Assembly: GCA_009924985.1 (NCBI GenBank)
Contig: RFQL01000008.1
Location: 1-34,086, forward strand
Length of the DNA: 34,086 nucleotides
Direction: 5' to 3'
From: Burkholderiaceae bacterium
GTDB taxonomy: Bacteria > Pseudomonadota > Gammaproteobacteria > Burkholderiales > Burkholderiaceae
Positions within the stretch are counted from its first letter, which is position 1. Each line of letters starts with the position of its first letter. Positions 1 to 9,439 of the stretch are shown here, piece after piece. The position numbers were made by a program, and so were the translations under genes. The notes beneath the pieces were generated by a model, which saw nothing but the letters and a program-made list of their open reading frames with translations, had not been told where the DNA came from and did no database searches.

Positions 1-569
1 GAAACAATTAAACCATCCGAGCGTTGGTTATACATAAATGATTGATTGACATGGACTTTAAGCTCAACCATCCCCGATAGACCAGAACGGTTGACAACGA
101 CATCGTTTAGGGCTAGACCACGATGGATTTCTTTACCATGGCGTGACACGCTCGCCTCCAGAAGAGAGCGTGAGTCAATCTCATAGTGCCCTTGAATAAT
201 CGCAGGAAGGACCGTTTTAGCGTCCTCAAAGGGGATATCGGTCATATAGCCAAGACGCCCCATATTGATGCCCAGTAGTGGAACCCCGCTACCGGCAATT
301 TGGCGCCCAATCCCCAGCATGGTTCCATCGCCTCCCAAAATGACCGCCAAATCGGTGGAATCTCTAAAGTCAGTGAGGGGCAGGGTTTTGCTCCCTTTGA
401 TCTGCAAATGAGCTGCTGTTTCAGACTCAATACTGAGCTCGCAGCCTTGTTGGATAAGGGTGTGCGCTAATTCTTGGAGATGCTCGCTAATACCATCTGC
501 CTGGTGCTTACCAACTAGAGTAACGCGCCGAAATTTCTTCTGCAGAGGATTGCTTGATGGGCTTAACAT
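1..569 (-). CDS. nadK: NAD kinase, N-terminal part (cut by window edge)
   Basis: NAD kinase phosphorylates NAD to NADP with ATP in the cytoplasm. The frame is open from the ATG at 569 down to base 1, giving 189 codons with no stop, so the C-terminal third lies outside the window. The diagnostic GGDGT motif sits at residues 79-83, followed by the GRLGY segment near 104-108 and ALNDVVV near 153-159, which is the usual NadK order. The start is 37 bases from the hrcA ATG on the opposite strand, so the two genes are divergent. The adjacency nadK/hrcA is common in betaproteobacteria. The identification is firm from the motifs; only completeness is unknown. Confidence 0.95.
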   Translation of the reverse strand, partial: MLSPSSNPLQKKFRRVTLVGKHQADGISEHLQELAHTLIQQGCELSIESETAAHLQIKGSKTLPLTDFRDSTDLAVILGGDGTMLGIGRQIAGSGVPLLGINMGRLGYMTDIPFEDAKTVLPAIIQGHYEIDSRSLLEASVSRHGKEIHRGLALNDVVVNRSGLSGMVELKVHVNQSFMYNQRSDGLIV

Positions 570-606
570 ACAACGATTAAACCATAGGCATAAAATTACT
601 CCAATC

Positions 607-1620
607 ATGGATGATCGCTCCAAACTTTTATTAAAAACCCTCATCGAGAGATACATCGAGGAGGGTCAGCCAGTAGGTTCTAGAACCTTATCTCGGTTTT
701 CAGGTCTTGATTTATCTGCCGCCACCATTCGTAACGTCATGGCTGACCTCGAAGAGATGGGTTTTGTGACTAGCCCCCATACGTCTGCTGGTCGCATACC
801 TACTCCCCGTGGCTATCGGCTATTTGTCGACACAATGTTGACTATTCGGCCTTTAGAGGAATTGGCATCTAGAGAAGTTGAGCGTTCTTTGTATCCAGAC
901 TCGCCTCAGAAGGTCATTAACTCAGCAGCACAGCTTTTATCTAGCCTTACTCACTTTGCCGGAGTGGTGATGACACCAAAGCGCTCACAGATTTTTAAAC
1001 ACATCGAGTTCTTGCGTTTGGGCGAAGGAAAAATCTTACTAATCTTGGTTACTCCTCAAGGGGATGTGCAAAATCGTATCTTGCCAACCACCCAAGATTA
1101 CAGCCCGAGTCAATTGGTTGAGGCAAGCAACTACATCAATGCGCATTTTTCTGGGAAGAGTTTTTCAGATGTCAGCGCTCGCTTACGTGCTGAACTTGAT
1201 CATTTGCGAGGGGATATTGCGGGTTTAATGACCTTGGCACTTGAGAATGGAGCGACAGATACCAAATTAACGCATCCTGATATGGTGATATCTGGAGAGC
1301 GCCATTTATTGGATGTTGGGGAGCTAAGTTCTAACTTAACCAAATTACGCAAGATGTTTGACATGCTTGAGCAGAAATCGGTTCTGATGCAATTACTCGA
1401 TATATCTAGTCACGCCGATGGAATTCAAATATTCATTGGGGGTGAGAGTGAGCTCTTGCCCTATGAAGATTTAGCAGTCATCAGCGCACCGTACAGCGTG
1501 GATGGCAAAATAGTGGGCACCTTAGGGGTGATCGGGCCAACTCGGATGGCGTATGATCGCGTGATTCCAATAGTGGACATTACCTCAAAGCTTTTGAGTG
1601 GCGCACTAAGTACCCCTTAA
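607..1620 (+). CDS. hrcA: Heat-inducible transcription repressor HrcA
   Basis: HrcA is a repressor that in other bacteria binds the CIRCE inverted repeat and is kept active by GroEL. The 337-residue product starts with the typical winged-helix N-terminus ([20 protein letters not shown]), continues with [29 protein letters not shown] and the [12 protein letters not shown] segment, and ends with the GAF-like dimerisation half ([16 protein letters not shown] near the end). I place the start at ATG 607; an upstream in-frame extension exists but overlaps nadK and is not family sequence. There is no clear Shine-Dalgarno site. hemH follows 19 bases downstream. No CIRCE sequence is visible upstream, so its target is probably elsewhere (for example groESL), which is inference. 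Confidence 0.95.
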   Translation: MDDRSKLLLKTLIERYIEEGQPVGSRTLSRFSGLDLSAATIRNVMADLEEMGFVTSPHTSAGRIPTPRGYRLFVDTMLTIRPLEELASREVERSLYPDSPQKVINSAAQLLSSLTHFAGVVMTPKRSQIFKHIEFLRLGEGKILLILVTPQGDVQNRILPTTQDYSPSQLVEASNYINAHFSGKSFSDVSARLRAELDHLRGDIAGLMTLALENGATDTKLTHPDMVISGERHLLDVGELSSNLTKLRKMFDMLEQKSVLMQLLDISSHADGIQIFIGGESELLPYEDLAVISAPYSVDGKIVGTLGVIGPTRMAYDRVIPIVDITSKLLSGALSTP

Positions 1621-1639
1621 TTTTGATTTTGGATTTCAT

Positions 1640-2749
1640 TTGAACCCCAGCCCTCACCTTCGTTCTTCTCGCACGGGTATTTTGGTCATCAATCTTGGTA
1701 CACCAGAGGCACCGACACGTCTTGCGGTGCGAACCTATCTCAAACAATTCTTGTCAGACCCGCGGGTTGTTGAAATCCCACGTTTAGTTTGGTGGTTTAT
1801 TTTGCACGGAATCATTTTGCCTATTCGTAGCGGTGCATCGGCTAAAAAATATGCCTCGATTTGGTTACAGGAAGGATCCCCTCTATTGATTTATTCCAAG
1901 GCCCAAGCGAACGGCTTACAAGCGCGCTTTAGTAAGACCAACGCTAGCGTGATTGTTGATCTAGGAATGCGCTATGGCAAGCCATCGATTCCAGAGGTAC
2001 TTGAGAGGTTTAGGCAAGAAAACGTTCAGCGACTTCTAGTTTTGCCTCTTTATCCACAATATTCTGCGACGACCAGTGCCTCAAGTTTTGATGAAGTATT
2101 TGATGTTTTAAAAGGGTGGCGCAACCAACCCGAGCTGCGTTTAGTTAAGCACTATCATGACCACCCTCGCTATATTGATGCCTTGCGGCAAAACATTGAG
2201 GCCTATTGGATCCAAAATGGCAGACCCGATTTTGCTAAGGGCGCAAAGTTAGTGATGTCTTTCCATGGTTTACCAAAACGAAATTTGATGCAGGGCGATC
2301 CTTACCATTGCGAGTGTTTAAAAACAGGTCGTCTACTTGGCGAGGCATTGGGTTTGGAGCCCAATGACTACCGGATCACTTTTCAATCGCGTTTTGGTCG
2401 GGCTGAGTGGCTAAAGCCGTACACTGCTCTGATGCTCGAGGACTTGGGTAAGGATATTTGCCCGCATATTGATATTGTGTGCCCAGGGTTCCCAGCAGAT
2501 TGTTTGGAAACTCTTGAAGAGATTGCGATGGAGGGACAGGAGATCTTTCATGAGCATGGCGGAGCCGATTATCGATATATCCCATGCCTTAACGATGACC
2601 CAGTTTTTATCTCCGCTTTGGAAGAGGTTGCAAAAGAGCATATGCATGGATGGCCAACCATTCCTGACTCAGAGGCAGAATTAGCGTTACGAGAGCGTCG
2701 GGCTAATGAGGTCTCTGCAAAGATTGCCACGGGTAAGCAAGCCCCTTGA
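1640..2749 (+). CDS. hemH: Ferrochelatase
   Basis: Ferrochelatase inserts ferrous iron into protoporphyrin IX, the last step of protoheme synthesis. The 369-residue product opens with GILVINLGTPEAPT, has the catalytic-histidine segment VMSFHGLPKRNL, and the conserved CPGFPADCLETLEEI block in which the acidic residues line the metal site. Length matches the betaproteobacterial family. The start is a TTG at 1640; no ATG or GTG lies close enough to replace it, and the Shine-Dalgarno site is weak. It sits between hrcA and grpE, the common order in Burkholderiales. The stop codon TGA is part of the -35 element of the predicted grpE heat-shock promoter. Confidence 0.95.
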   Translation: MNPSPHLRSSRTGILVINLGTPEAPTRLAVRTYLKQFLSDPRVVEIPRLVWWFILHGIILPIRSGASAKKYASIWLQEGSPLLIYSKAQANGLQARFSKTNASVIVDLGMRYGKPSIPEVLERFRQENVQRLLVLPLYPQYSATTSASSFDEVFDVLKGWRNQPELRLVKHYHDHPRYIDALRQNIEAYWIQNGRPDFAKGAKLVMSFHGLPKRNLMQGDPYHCECLKTGRLLGEALGLEPNDYRITFQSRFGRAEWLKPYTALMLEDLGKDICPHIDIVCPGFPADCLETLEEIAMEGQEIFHEHGGADYRYIPCLNDDPVFISALEEVAKEHMHGWPTIPDSEAELALRERRANEVSAKIATGKQAP

Positions 2750-2772
2750 AATTAGGGCTAATGCCCCAATGT
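2742..2772 (+). promoter_or_regulatory. Sigma-32-type heat-shock promoter for grpE
   Basis: The sequence reads CCCCTTGAA (2742-2750), a 13-base spacer, then CCCCAATGT (2764-2772). This fits the RpoH consensus (CTTGAA, 11-16 bases, CCCCATNT) with one inserted A in the -10 element. The -35 element overlaps the hemH stop codon. Transcription would start shortly after 2775, leaving a leader of about 20 bases that holds the AAGG ribosome site at 2787-2790. It is a prediction from the motif only. Confidence 0.65.
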
Positions 2773-2797
2773 ATGGTTTAGTCGATAAGGTACCGTT

Positions 2798-3343
2798 ATG
2801 AATGAAAATAAATCTGAGCAAGAACTGCAGACAGAAAATTTAGCTAATCAAGAGACTTCTGCAGTTGAAGGTGGCGAACTCTATCTAAGCATTGAGGAAC
2901 AACTGGCGCAGGCTACTCAAAAACTGACTGAGATGCAAGATAGTTTTCTGCGAGCCAAGGCCGAGGGCGAGAACATCCGGCGGCGCGCAATGGAAGACAT
3001 TGCAAAAGCACACAAATTTGCGATCGAAGGCTTTGCAGAGCACCTAATTCCGGTTAGTGACAGTTTGTATGCGGCACTTGCTACCGAAGCGGGTGATGCT
3101 AAGGCGTTCAAAGAGGGGCTTGAAATTACGCTCAAACAATTAATTTCTGCCTTTGAGAAAGGGCGCTTAATCGAGATTAATCCAGCTCCCGGGGCTAAAT
3201 TTGATCCCCACCAACATCAAGCTATTTCCATGGTTCCCTCGGAGCAGGATACGAATACTGTGGTGTCAGTTCTCCAAAGAGGTTTTTTGATTGCCGATCG
3301 GGTCTTACGTCCAGCCTTAGTTACGGTTAGCCAGGCAAAATAA
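2798..3343 (+). CDS. grpE: Nucleotide exchange factor GrpE
   Basis: GrpE releases ADP from DnaK and so resets the chaperone cycle. The product is 181 residues: an acidic, disordered N-terminus (about 1-25), a long helix that would pair as a coiled coil (about 28-85, with the conserved [13 protein letters not shown] segment), and a C-terminal beta domain ending in [20 protein letters not shown], a hallmark of the family. The ATG at 2798 has AAGG seven bases upstream. It lies 48 bases after hemH and about 100 bases before dnaK, with its own predicted heat-shock promoter. Confidence 0.97.
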   Translation: MNENKSEQELQTENLANQETSAVEGGELYLSIEEQLAQATQKLTEMQDSFLRAKAEGENIRRRAMEDIAKAHKFAIEGFAEHLIPVSDSLYAALATEAGDAKAFKEGLEITLKQLISAFEKGRLIEINPAPGAKFDPHQHQAISMVPSEQDTNTVVSVLQRGFLIADRVLRPALVTVSQAK

Positions 3344-3374
3344 TTAGAGAATTAAGTAAATTCAAGTGCTTAGG

Positions 3375-3405
3375 CCCCTTGAATTCCATGAATTAGTCCC
3401 CATCT
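3375..3405 (+). promoter_or_regulatory. Sigma-32-type heat-shock promoter for dnaK
   Basis: CCCCTTGAA (3375-3383), a 14-base spacer and CCCCATCT (3398-3405) match the RpoH consensus at every conserved position. The dnaK ATG is 42 bases after the -10 element, with GGAG at 3440-3443. No CIRCE inverted repeat lies in the grpE-dnaK gap, so induction here should rest on sigma-32 rather than HrcA; that conclusion is inference. Confidence 0.8.
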
Positions 3406-3447
3406 GTAGGAAATCGAAAGCACTTATTCATTTATTTTGGAGCCATT

Positions 3448-5376
3448 ATGGGAAAGATTATTGGAATTGACTTAGGAACAACGAACTCCTGCGTCTCCGT
3501 TATTGAAAACAACGCACCGAAGGTGATTGAAAACGCAGAGGGTACTAGAACAACACCCTCCATCATTGCTTATATGGAAGATGGCGAGGTATTAGTGGGC
3601 GCGCCTGCCAAGCGTCAGTCGGTTACTAATCCTAAAAATACGGTGTATGCAGTCAAGCGTTTAATTGGGCGGAAGTTTACTGATGCTGAGGTCCAAAAGG
3701 ACATTGGTTTGATGCCTTACAGCATTATTGCGGCTGAGAATGGCGATGCTTGGGTGTCGGTGCGCGATAAGAAAATAGCGCCCCAGCAGGTTTCTGCCGA
3801 AGTGTTGCGTAAGATGAAAAAGACTGCTGAGGATTATCTTGGCGAAGAGGTTACCGAAGCGGTCATTACGGTACCCGCTTATTTCAATGACAGTCAGCGT
3901 CAAGCCACCAAAGATGCCGGACGAATTGCAGGCTTAGACGTCAAGCGAATCATTAACGAACCTACTGCTGCGGCTTTAGCGTTTGGACTAGATAAGCAAG
4001 ATAAAGTAGATCGTAAAATCGCCGTATATGACCTCGGTGGCGGCACCTTTGACGTTTCTATTATTGAAATCGCGAATGTGGATGGCGAGAAACAATTTGA
4101 GGTGTTGTCTACTAACGGCGATACCTTTTTGGGTGGAGAGGACTTTGACCAGCGCATTATCGACTGGATCATCGCTGAGTTTAAGAAAGAGCAAGGCGTG
4201 GACCTCAGTAAAGACGTACTTGCTTTGCAGCGCCTTAAAGATGCTGCTGAGAAGGCCAAGATCGAACTCTCTTCTTCACAGCAAACCGAAATTAACCTAC
4301 CGTATGTGACTGCGGATGCAAGCGGTCCTAAGCACCTCAACTTAAAACTAACCCGCTCGAAGCTGGAGTCCTTGGTTGAGGAGCTAATCACGCGTACGAT
4401 GGGGCCATGCCAAGTCGCCATGAAAGATGCCGGTGTGTCTTCATCCGATATTGATGATGTCATTTTGGTAGGCGGTCAAACCCGTATGCCAAAAGTACAA
4501 GAACAAGTGAAGGCCATCTTTGGTAAAGAACCTCGTAAGGATGTCAATCCTGATGAAGCAGTTGCTGTTGGTGCTGCGATTCAGGGTTCTGTATTGGCTG
4601 GCGATCGCAAAGATGTATTACTTCTGGATGTCACGCCTTTATCTCTTGGTATTGAGACCTTGGGTGGTGTGATGACTAAGATGATTCAGAAAAATACGAC
4701 GATCCCAACCAAGCACTCCCAAGTATTTTCAACGGCAGAAGACAATCAACCTGCCGTGACCATTAAGTGTTTCCAAGGGGAGCGCGAGATGGCGAGTGCC
4801 AACAAGATGCTGGGTGAATTCAATTTGGAAGGAATTCCGCCATCAGCCCGCGGTTTGCCACAAATTGAGGTGACCTTCGATATTGATGCTAATGGTATTT
4901 TGCATGTGACGGCTAAAGATAAAGCATCCGGTAAAGAAAACAAGATCACCATCAAAGCAAATTCCGGTCTTTCGGAAGAAGAGATTCAGCGGATGGTGAA
5001 AGATGCTGAAGCAAACGCTGAGGAAGATCGCAAGTTACTCGAGTTAGTCACCGCTAGAAATACGGCAGATGCTTTAGTGCACTCCACCAAGAAGGCTTTG
5101 GAAGAACACGGCAGCAGTCTGGATGGGGGCGAAAAAGGAAGCATTGATTCTGCCCTGAAAGAGCTTGAGGAGGCAATTAAAGGAACGGATAAGGCGGCCA
5201 TTGAAACAAAAACTGAGGCTTTGGCCAAGGCCAGCCAAAAGCTTGGCGAGAAGGCGTTTGCAGCAGAGCAGGCTAAAGCGAATCCTGGCGGCGCTACAAA
5301 GCCTGCGGGTGAGGCAAAGGCTCATGATCCTGAAGTAGTCGACGCTGACTTTAAAGAGGTTAACGATAAAAAGTAG
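3448..5376 (+). CDS. dnaK: Chaperone protein DnaK (Hsp70)
   Basis: DnaK is the ATP-driven Hsp70 chaperone that binds exposed hydrophobic peptides, working with DnaJ and GrpE. The 642-residue product has the whole family layout: [11 protein letters not shown] at the N-terminus, the phosphate-binding [12 protein letters not shown] near residue 195, [11 protein letters not shown] near 340, the interdomain linker [15 protein letters not shown] near 390, the substrate domain, a helical lid rich in Lys and Glu, and the acidic end [12 protein letters not shown]. Length is the usual gram-negative one. It is preceded by a sigma-32-like promoter and followed by a hairpin before dnaJ. Confidence 0.99.
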   Translation: MGKIIGIDLGTTNSCVSVIENNAPKVIENAEGTRTTPSIIAYMEDGEVLVGAPAKRQSVTNPKNTVYAVKRLIGRKFTDAEVQKDIGLMPYSIIAAENGDAWVSVRDKKIAPQQVSAEVLRKMKKTAEDYLGEEVTEAVITVPAYFNDSQRQATKDAGRIAGLDVKRIINEPTAAALAFGLDKQDKVDRKIAVYDLGGGTFDVSIIEIANVDGEKQFEVLSTNGDTFLGGEDFDQRIIDWIIAEFKKEQGVDLSKDVLALQRLKDAAEKAKIELSSSQQTEINLPYVTADASGPKHLNLKLTRSKLESLVEELITRTMGPCQVAMKDAGVSSSDIDDVILVGGQTRMPKVQEQVKAIFGKEPRKDVNPDEAVAVGAAIQGSVLAGDRKDVLLLDVTPLSLGIETLGGVMTKMIQKNTTIPTKHSQVFSTAEDNQPAVTIKCFQGEREMASANKMLGEFNLEGIPPSARGLPQIEVTFDIDANGILHVTAKDKASGKENKITIKANSGLSEEEIQRMVKDAEANAEEDRKLLELVTARNTADALVHSTKKALEEHGSSLDGGEKGSIDSALKELEEAIKGTDKAAIETKTEALAKASQKLGEKAFAAEQAKANPGGATKPAGEAKAHDPEVVDADFKEVNDKK

Positions 5377-5403
5377 TCTTACGAAATAGGTCAGTTAGTA
5401 CGA

Positions 5404-5432
5404 TGAGTCGGCCCCGTGCCGACTTCTCGTTT
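5404..5432 (+). terminator. Hairpin with T-rich tail between dnaK and dnaJ
   Basis: AGTCGGC (5406-5412), a five-base loop and GCCGACT (5418-5424) form a perfect seven-base-pair stem, followed by TCTCGTTTTT. It resembles an intrinsic terminator with an interrupted U tract, so it probably ends part of the dnaK transcripts and lowers dnaJ expression, or stabilises the upstream 3' end. Confidence 0.6.
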
Positions 5433-5457
5433 TTATCTCTTTGGAAAAGGATGCACT

Positions 5458-6579
5458 GTGGCAACGGGTAAACGAGATTTTTATGAAGTACTGGGAGTTG
5501 GAAAAAATGCCAGCGAGGAGGACTTAAAAAAAGCCTACCGTAAGCTCGCCATGAAATACCATCCAGATCGCAATCCTGATAATCCAGGGGCTGAGGCGAA
5601 TTTCAAAGAAGCTAAAGAGGCTTATGAGACATTGTCAGATCCTCAAAAACGTGGTGCCTATGATCAGTATGGTCACGCCGGTGTAGATCCCAGCATGGGT
5701 GGATTTGCTGGTGCCGGTGCTGGTGGTTTTGCAGATGCCTTTGGCGATATCTTTGGTGACATCTTTGGTCAAGGTAGAAGCTCTGGACCCCAAGTCTATA
5801 AGGGCGCAGATTTACGCTACAACATGGAGATCACCCTAGAGCAGGCAGCTGAGGGTTACACCACGCAAATTCGAGTGCCTAGTTGGAGTAACTGCAACGT
5901 ATGCAGTGGGACGGGTGCAGAGCCTGGCTCGAAAGTAGAAGTTTGTCCTACTTGCGACGGCAATGGCCAGGTACGAATTGCTCAGGGGTTTTTCTCGATG
6001 CAGCAGACCTGTCCAAAATGCCGAGGGACTGGAAAATATATTCCGAAACCCTGCAAAAGCTGTCATGGAACCGGTAAGACCAAGGAACAAAAAACGCTTG
6101 AGATCAAAATCCCCGCTGGAATTGATGATGGGATGCGGGTTCGTTCTGTGGGTAATGGTGAGCCTGGTGTTAATGGCGGACCCGCTGGCGATTTATACGT
6201 TGAGGTTCATGTTAAAGCGCACCCGGTCTTCGAGCGAGATGGTAGTGATTTGCATGTTCAAATGCCTATTTCATTTGCGACCGCTACGCTTGGGGGAGAG
6301 ATTGAGGTGCCAACCTTAGGTAGTCGGGTGGAATTAAGTATTCCTGAGGGAACTCAAACAGGGAAGACCTTCCGACTGCGTAGCAAAGGAATTAAACAAT
6401 TGCGCTCATCTCTTCTTGGGGACTTGTATGTACATGTCATCCTAGAGACCCCAATCAAACTCTCAGACGAGCAGAAGTCTATCTTGAAGCAGTTTGAAGA
6501 GTCTTTAAAGACGGGCGGTAAGAAACACAGCCCACAGCAAGAGGGCTGGTTTGATCGAATGAAAAACTTTTTTAACTAA
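5458..6579 (+). CDS. dnaJ: Chaperone protein DnaJ (Hsp40)
   Basis: DnaJ delivers unfolded substrates to DnaK and triggers its ATPase. The 373-residue product starts with the J domain ([17 protein letters not shown]; the essential HPD is in KYHPDRNPD), then a Gly/Phe-rich stretch (about 75-115), four zinc-binding CxxCxGxG repeats ([32 protein letters not shown]), and the C-terminal substrate and dimer domains. I chose GTG 5458 because AAGGA lies six bases upstream and the family N-terminus begins there; the upstream in-frame extension runs back into the hairpin. The gene ends three bases before the convergent panB stop. Confidence 0.97.
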   Translation: MATGKRDFYEVLGVGKNASEEDLKKAYRKLAMKYHPDRNPDNPGAEANFKEAKEAYETLSDPQKRGAYDQYGHAGVDPSMGGFAGAGAGGFADAFGDIFGDIFGQGRSSGPQVYKGADLRYNMEITLEQAAEGYTTQIRVPSWSNCNVCSGTGAEPGSKVEVCPTCDGNGQVRIAQGFFSMQQTCPKCRGTGKYIPKPCKSCHGTGKTKEQKTLEIKIPAGIDDGMRVRSVGNGEPGVNGGPAGDLYVEVHVKAHPVFERDGSDLHVQMPISFATATLGGEIEVPTLGSRVELSIPEGTQTGKTFRLRSKGIKQLRSSLLGDLYVHVILETPIKLSDEQKSILKQFEESLKTGGKKHSPQQEGWFDRMKNFFN

Positions 6580-6582
6580 GAC

Positions 6583-7398
6583 TTAAGACGCAAAGCTGTA
6601 CTCAGATCCTGGGAACTGACCAGACTTTACATCCTTCACATAGGCCTTAATTGCAGCCTCGATCGATGAGCGATCTACCATGAAGTTTTTGACAAACTTG
6701 GGCGGTTTGCCAGGGCTAATGCCCAACATGTCCGGGAGTACTAAGACCTGCCCAGAGCAATTGGGTCCCGCACCAATCCCAATGGTTGGGATATGCAGTG
6801 ACTGAGTTATCTTTTCTCCAAGCGCTGACGGAATAGCTTCAAGCACAAGCATTTGCGCGCCCGCTGCTTCACAGGCATGAGCTTGCTCCAGCATGTGGGC
6901 GGCAGCATCTTTTGACTTACCTTGCACCTTGTACCCACCCAGTAAGTGAACCGATTGCGGAAGGAGACCGAGATGCGCGCAGACAGGAACACTCCGCTCC
7001 ACTAGATACTGAATCACATCAACTTGCCATGTGCCACCTTCCAGCTTAACCATATCGGCGCCAGCACGCATGAGTTCTGCGGAGGACTCGAGCGCTTGAA
7101 CCGGATCACCATAGCTGGCAAAGGGAAGATCAGCAATTAAAAAAGCATGCGTATTCGCGCGCGCAACACACTCTGTGTGGTAGGCCATCTCCTCAAGAGT
7201 TACAGGGGTAGTACTGCTATGACCCTGAACAACATTCCCAAGCGAGTCACCCACCAAGATGACCTCAACGCCGCAGCGATTAAGCAAGGCACACATGGTT
7301 GAGTCATAGGCTGTTAAAACGGCAATCTTTTCGCCATCTGCATGCATGGTGAGAAGCTTGGTAATCGTAATGGACTTATTGTCTTGTAGGTAACTCAT
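6583..7398 (-). CDS. panB: 3-methyl-2-oxobutanoate hydroxymethyltransferase
   Basis: PanB transfers a hydroxymethyl group from 5,10-methylene-tetrahydrofolate to alpha-ketoisovalerate, making ketopantoate for pantothenate and coenzyme A. The 271-residue product shows [19 protein letters not shown] at the start, the metal-binding [12 protein letters not shown], the VKLEGG segment and [20 protein letters not shown] towards the end, all family signatures. It is the last gene of a minus-strand run that includes folK 46 bases upstream; grouping a pantothenate and a folate gene makes sense since PanB uses a folate cofactor. Its 3' end meets dnaJ three bases away with no terminator in the gap. Confidence 0.97.
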   Translation of the reverse strand: MSYLQDNKSITITKLLTMHADGEKIAVLTAYDSTMCALLNRCGVEVILVGDSLGNVVQGHSSTTPVTLEEMAYHTECVARANTHAFLIADLPFASYGDPVQALESSAELMRAGADMVKLEGGTWQVDVIQYLVERSVPVCAHLGLLPQSVHLLGGYKVQGKSKDAAAHMLEQAHACEAAGAQMLVLEAIPSALGEKITQSLHIPTIGIGAGPNCSGQVLVLPDMLGISPGKPPKFVKNFMVDRSSIEAAIKAYVKDVKSGQFPGSEYSFAS

Positions 7399-7444
7399 AA
7401 GACGATTCTAATCGAGACCGCTTAGGTACAGCTATTGAGAGTGA

Positions 7445-7954
7445 CTAATGCAGTTGAAGACCACAATCGCAATTCTTGCAAGTAAGGCGTTTGATACGTT
7501 GATTAGCAATTTGGGGTAAGAAAGCCTTTAAGGGGCCGTGCTCGGGTAAGAAAAAATCAGGACAGATTTCTAAAAGAGGTAGAACAACAAAAGAGCGTTC
7601 CGTAATACGTGGATGGGGAATCGTTAGATCAGAGTGGTCTTGCTGGATTCCTTCAAAGAACAAGATGTCTAAATCAAGGGTGCGGGGAGCATTTGCAAAG
7701 GGCCGCTCGCGCCCAAATTGCTGCTCGATGGTTTGACAAACATACAATAAGCCATAGGGATTAAGTTCTGTATCAATCTCAACAACCGCATTAATATAAT
7801 CACCACCCACTGCATTGACAGGAGCACTTTGGTAAAAACAGCTCTTATTAATTATATGAACTTCAATATGTTGGGCAAGACAAACAATGGCATCGATGAT
7901 GATCTGCCGAGCATCCCCAATATTTCCACCAAATCCTATAAAGGCCTTTGCCAT
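7445..7954 (-). CDS. folK: 2-amino-4-hydroxy-6-hydroxymethyldihydropteridine pyrophosphokinase
   Basis: FolK transfers pyrophosphate from ATP to 6-hydroxymethyl-7,8-dihydropterin, a step of folate synthesis. The product has the expected AFIGFGGNIGD start, YINAVVEIDTELNP, and the signature RTLDLDILFFEG followed by IPHPRITERSFVVLPLLEICPD. I start it at ATG 7954 (169 residues) because AGGA lies five bases upstream and the family begins with that methionine; a 12-residue longer version starting at 7990 is possible but has no family sequence. It is preceded by pcnB, a frequent neighbour of folK in proteobacteria. Confidence 0.95.
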   Translation of the reverse strand: MAKAFIGFGGNIGDARQIIIDAIVCLAQHIEVHIINKSCFYQSAPVNAVGGDYINAVVEIDTELNPYGLLYVCQTIEQQFGRERPFANAPRTLDLDILFFEGIQQDHSDLTIPHPRITERSFVVLPLLEICPDFFLPEHGPLKAFLPQIANQRIKRLTCKNCDCGLQLH

Positions 7955-7996
7955 ATCTATCCTATTTAAAATATGACTTACTTTACTCAAAAAAGC

Positions 7997-9424
7997 TTAA
8001 TTTTGCTTGCCGCTAATCATTTCAAAATCGAGTGTGGTTTCATTCCCCAACTTGGGGCGTTTTGAGCGTCTCCGCCTTCTCTTATTTGGTTCTGCAGAGG
8101 TTTGCGTAGAAGAGACAGCATCCTCTTTAGCTCTAGCAATGAGCTCTTCACGTTCGGGTAAGTCCGCATCAATAAAGTCAGTCCACCACTGTCCAAGGCT
8201 TGTATGGCAAGAGCCAACCTGACTTCGTAGGAGCATAAAGTCATACCCAGCTCTAAAGCGGGGAACCTCTAGTAAGCGATGGGGGTAGCGCCCATTGCGT
8301 CTCTCAAAACGGGGCTGCATTGTCCAAATATCACGCATGTCTCCCTCGTGGCGACGCTGTAAGGAAATCCCCGTATTTTGCTGCGCTATGGTGTCATCGA
8401 TCGCTGCATGCAGTGCTGGTAGATTGGGCATACCCCCAGCCAACAATGCTTGCCAGCGCTGGTCTAGATCTGGCCATAGAAGTGAGGCAAATAAAAATCC
8501 AGGTGAGACTGATTTGCCCGCCTGAATTCTCTCATCGGTATTGCGTAAGGCGAGTTGAATAAATTGCGCTGAGCGATCATTAGCTAGGGCTTTATCAATC
8601 AATGGCAGTAAACCATGATGCAAACCTGTAACTTGCAATGCTTGGATACCAGCCCATGCATGCCCTGACATTAATAGCTTCAAGATCTCATCAAATAGTC
8701 GTGCGCTTGGTACATCATGGATGAGATCACCTAATTCTGCTATGGGGGCTCGGGTACCCGACTCAATCTGAAAATTCGTTTTGGCAGAAAACCGAATCGC
8801 CCTTAGCATGCGAATGGGGTCTTCACGATAGCGTTTACTGGGGTTACCAATCATCCGAATCGTTTTAGAACGGATATCCTCCATGCCGCCGTGATAGTCG
8901 AGCACGGTCTCACTAGCCGGGTCATAGTACATCGCATTCATGGTGAAATCACGCCGCGCAGCATCTTCAGCATGGGTGCCCCAGACGTTATCGCGCAATA
9001 TGCGCCCACTTTCAGCTACATGCTCCCCAACACTTTCGAGAACAGCTCTAAAAGTGGAGACTTCAATAATCTCCGGACGTTCTTTACCAAAAAAAGTAAC
9101 GTGCACAATTTGAAAGCGACGTCCAATTAAGCGTGAGCGCCGAAATAGCTTTTGGACCTGATCGGGCGTTGCATTCGTAGCCACATCAAAATCTTTTGGG
9201 GCAATTCCTAAAACAAGGTCACGCACTGCGCCACCAACAATATAGGCCCTATACCCAGCTTGTTGCAAGGTATGGGTTACTTTCACTGCATTTTTGGATA
9301 AAAGTCCAGGATCAATGCGATGCGTCTTTTTGTGAACTTTGTGAGCAATCAGGGTCGCGCCCGATTGATTAGATTTCGGACGCGGGCCTCGACGCAAAAG
9401 ACGGTCGAGGAATTTAGTAATCAT
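7997..9424 (-). CDS. pcnB: Poly(A) polymerase I
   Basis: PcnB adds poly(A) tails to RNA 3' ends and so promotes decay. The 475-residue product has a basic N-terminus (about 1-45), the nucleotidyltransferase core with YIVGGAVRDLVLG and the metal-binding KDFDVATNAT, the ARRDFTMNAMYYD segment, and the RYREDPIRMLRAIRFSAK block shared with CCA-adding enzymes. Length over 450 and the long C-terminal region (ARFRAGYDFMLLRSQVG-type segment near 385-400) favour poly(A) polymerase over tRNA CCA transferase. The tail around residues 450-465 is very basic (NKRRRRRSKRPK), likely RNA contact. It sits between folK and the HAD phosphatase. Confidence 0.93.
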   Translation of the reverse strand: MITKFLDRLLRRGPRPKSNQSGATLIAHKVHKKTHRIDPGLLSKNAVKVTHTLQQAGYRAYIVGGAVRDLVLGIAPKDFDVATNATPDQVQKLFRRSRLIGRRFQIVHVTFFGKERPEIIEVSTFRAVLESVGEHVAESGRILRDNVWGTHAEDAARRDFTMNAMYYDPASETVLDYHGGMEDIRSKTIRMIGNPSKRYREDPIRMLRAIRFSAKTNFQIESGTRAPIAELGDLIHDVPSARLFDEILKLLMSGHAWAGIQALQVTGLHHGLLPLIDKALANDRSAQFIQLALRNTDERIQAGKSVSPGFLFASLLWPDLDQRWQALLAGGMPNLPALHAAIDDTIAQQNTGISLQRRHEGDMRDIWTMQPRFERRNGRYPHRLLEVPRFRAGYDFMLLRSQVGSCHTSLGQWWTDFIDADLPEREELIARAKEDAVSSTQTSAEPNKRRRRRSKRPKLGNETTLDFEMISGKQN

Positions 9425-9439
9425 GAAGGGTATAAATAA

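Noticed and set aside
3900-4463. Long open frame (187 codons) antisense to dnaK
   Set aside because: It is Ser- and Leu-rich with no family resemblance and lies wholly opposite the strongly conserved dnaK coding strand; such frames are common opposite biased genes.
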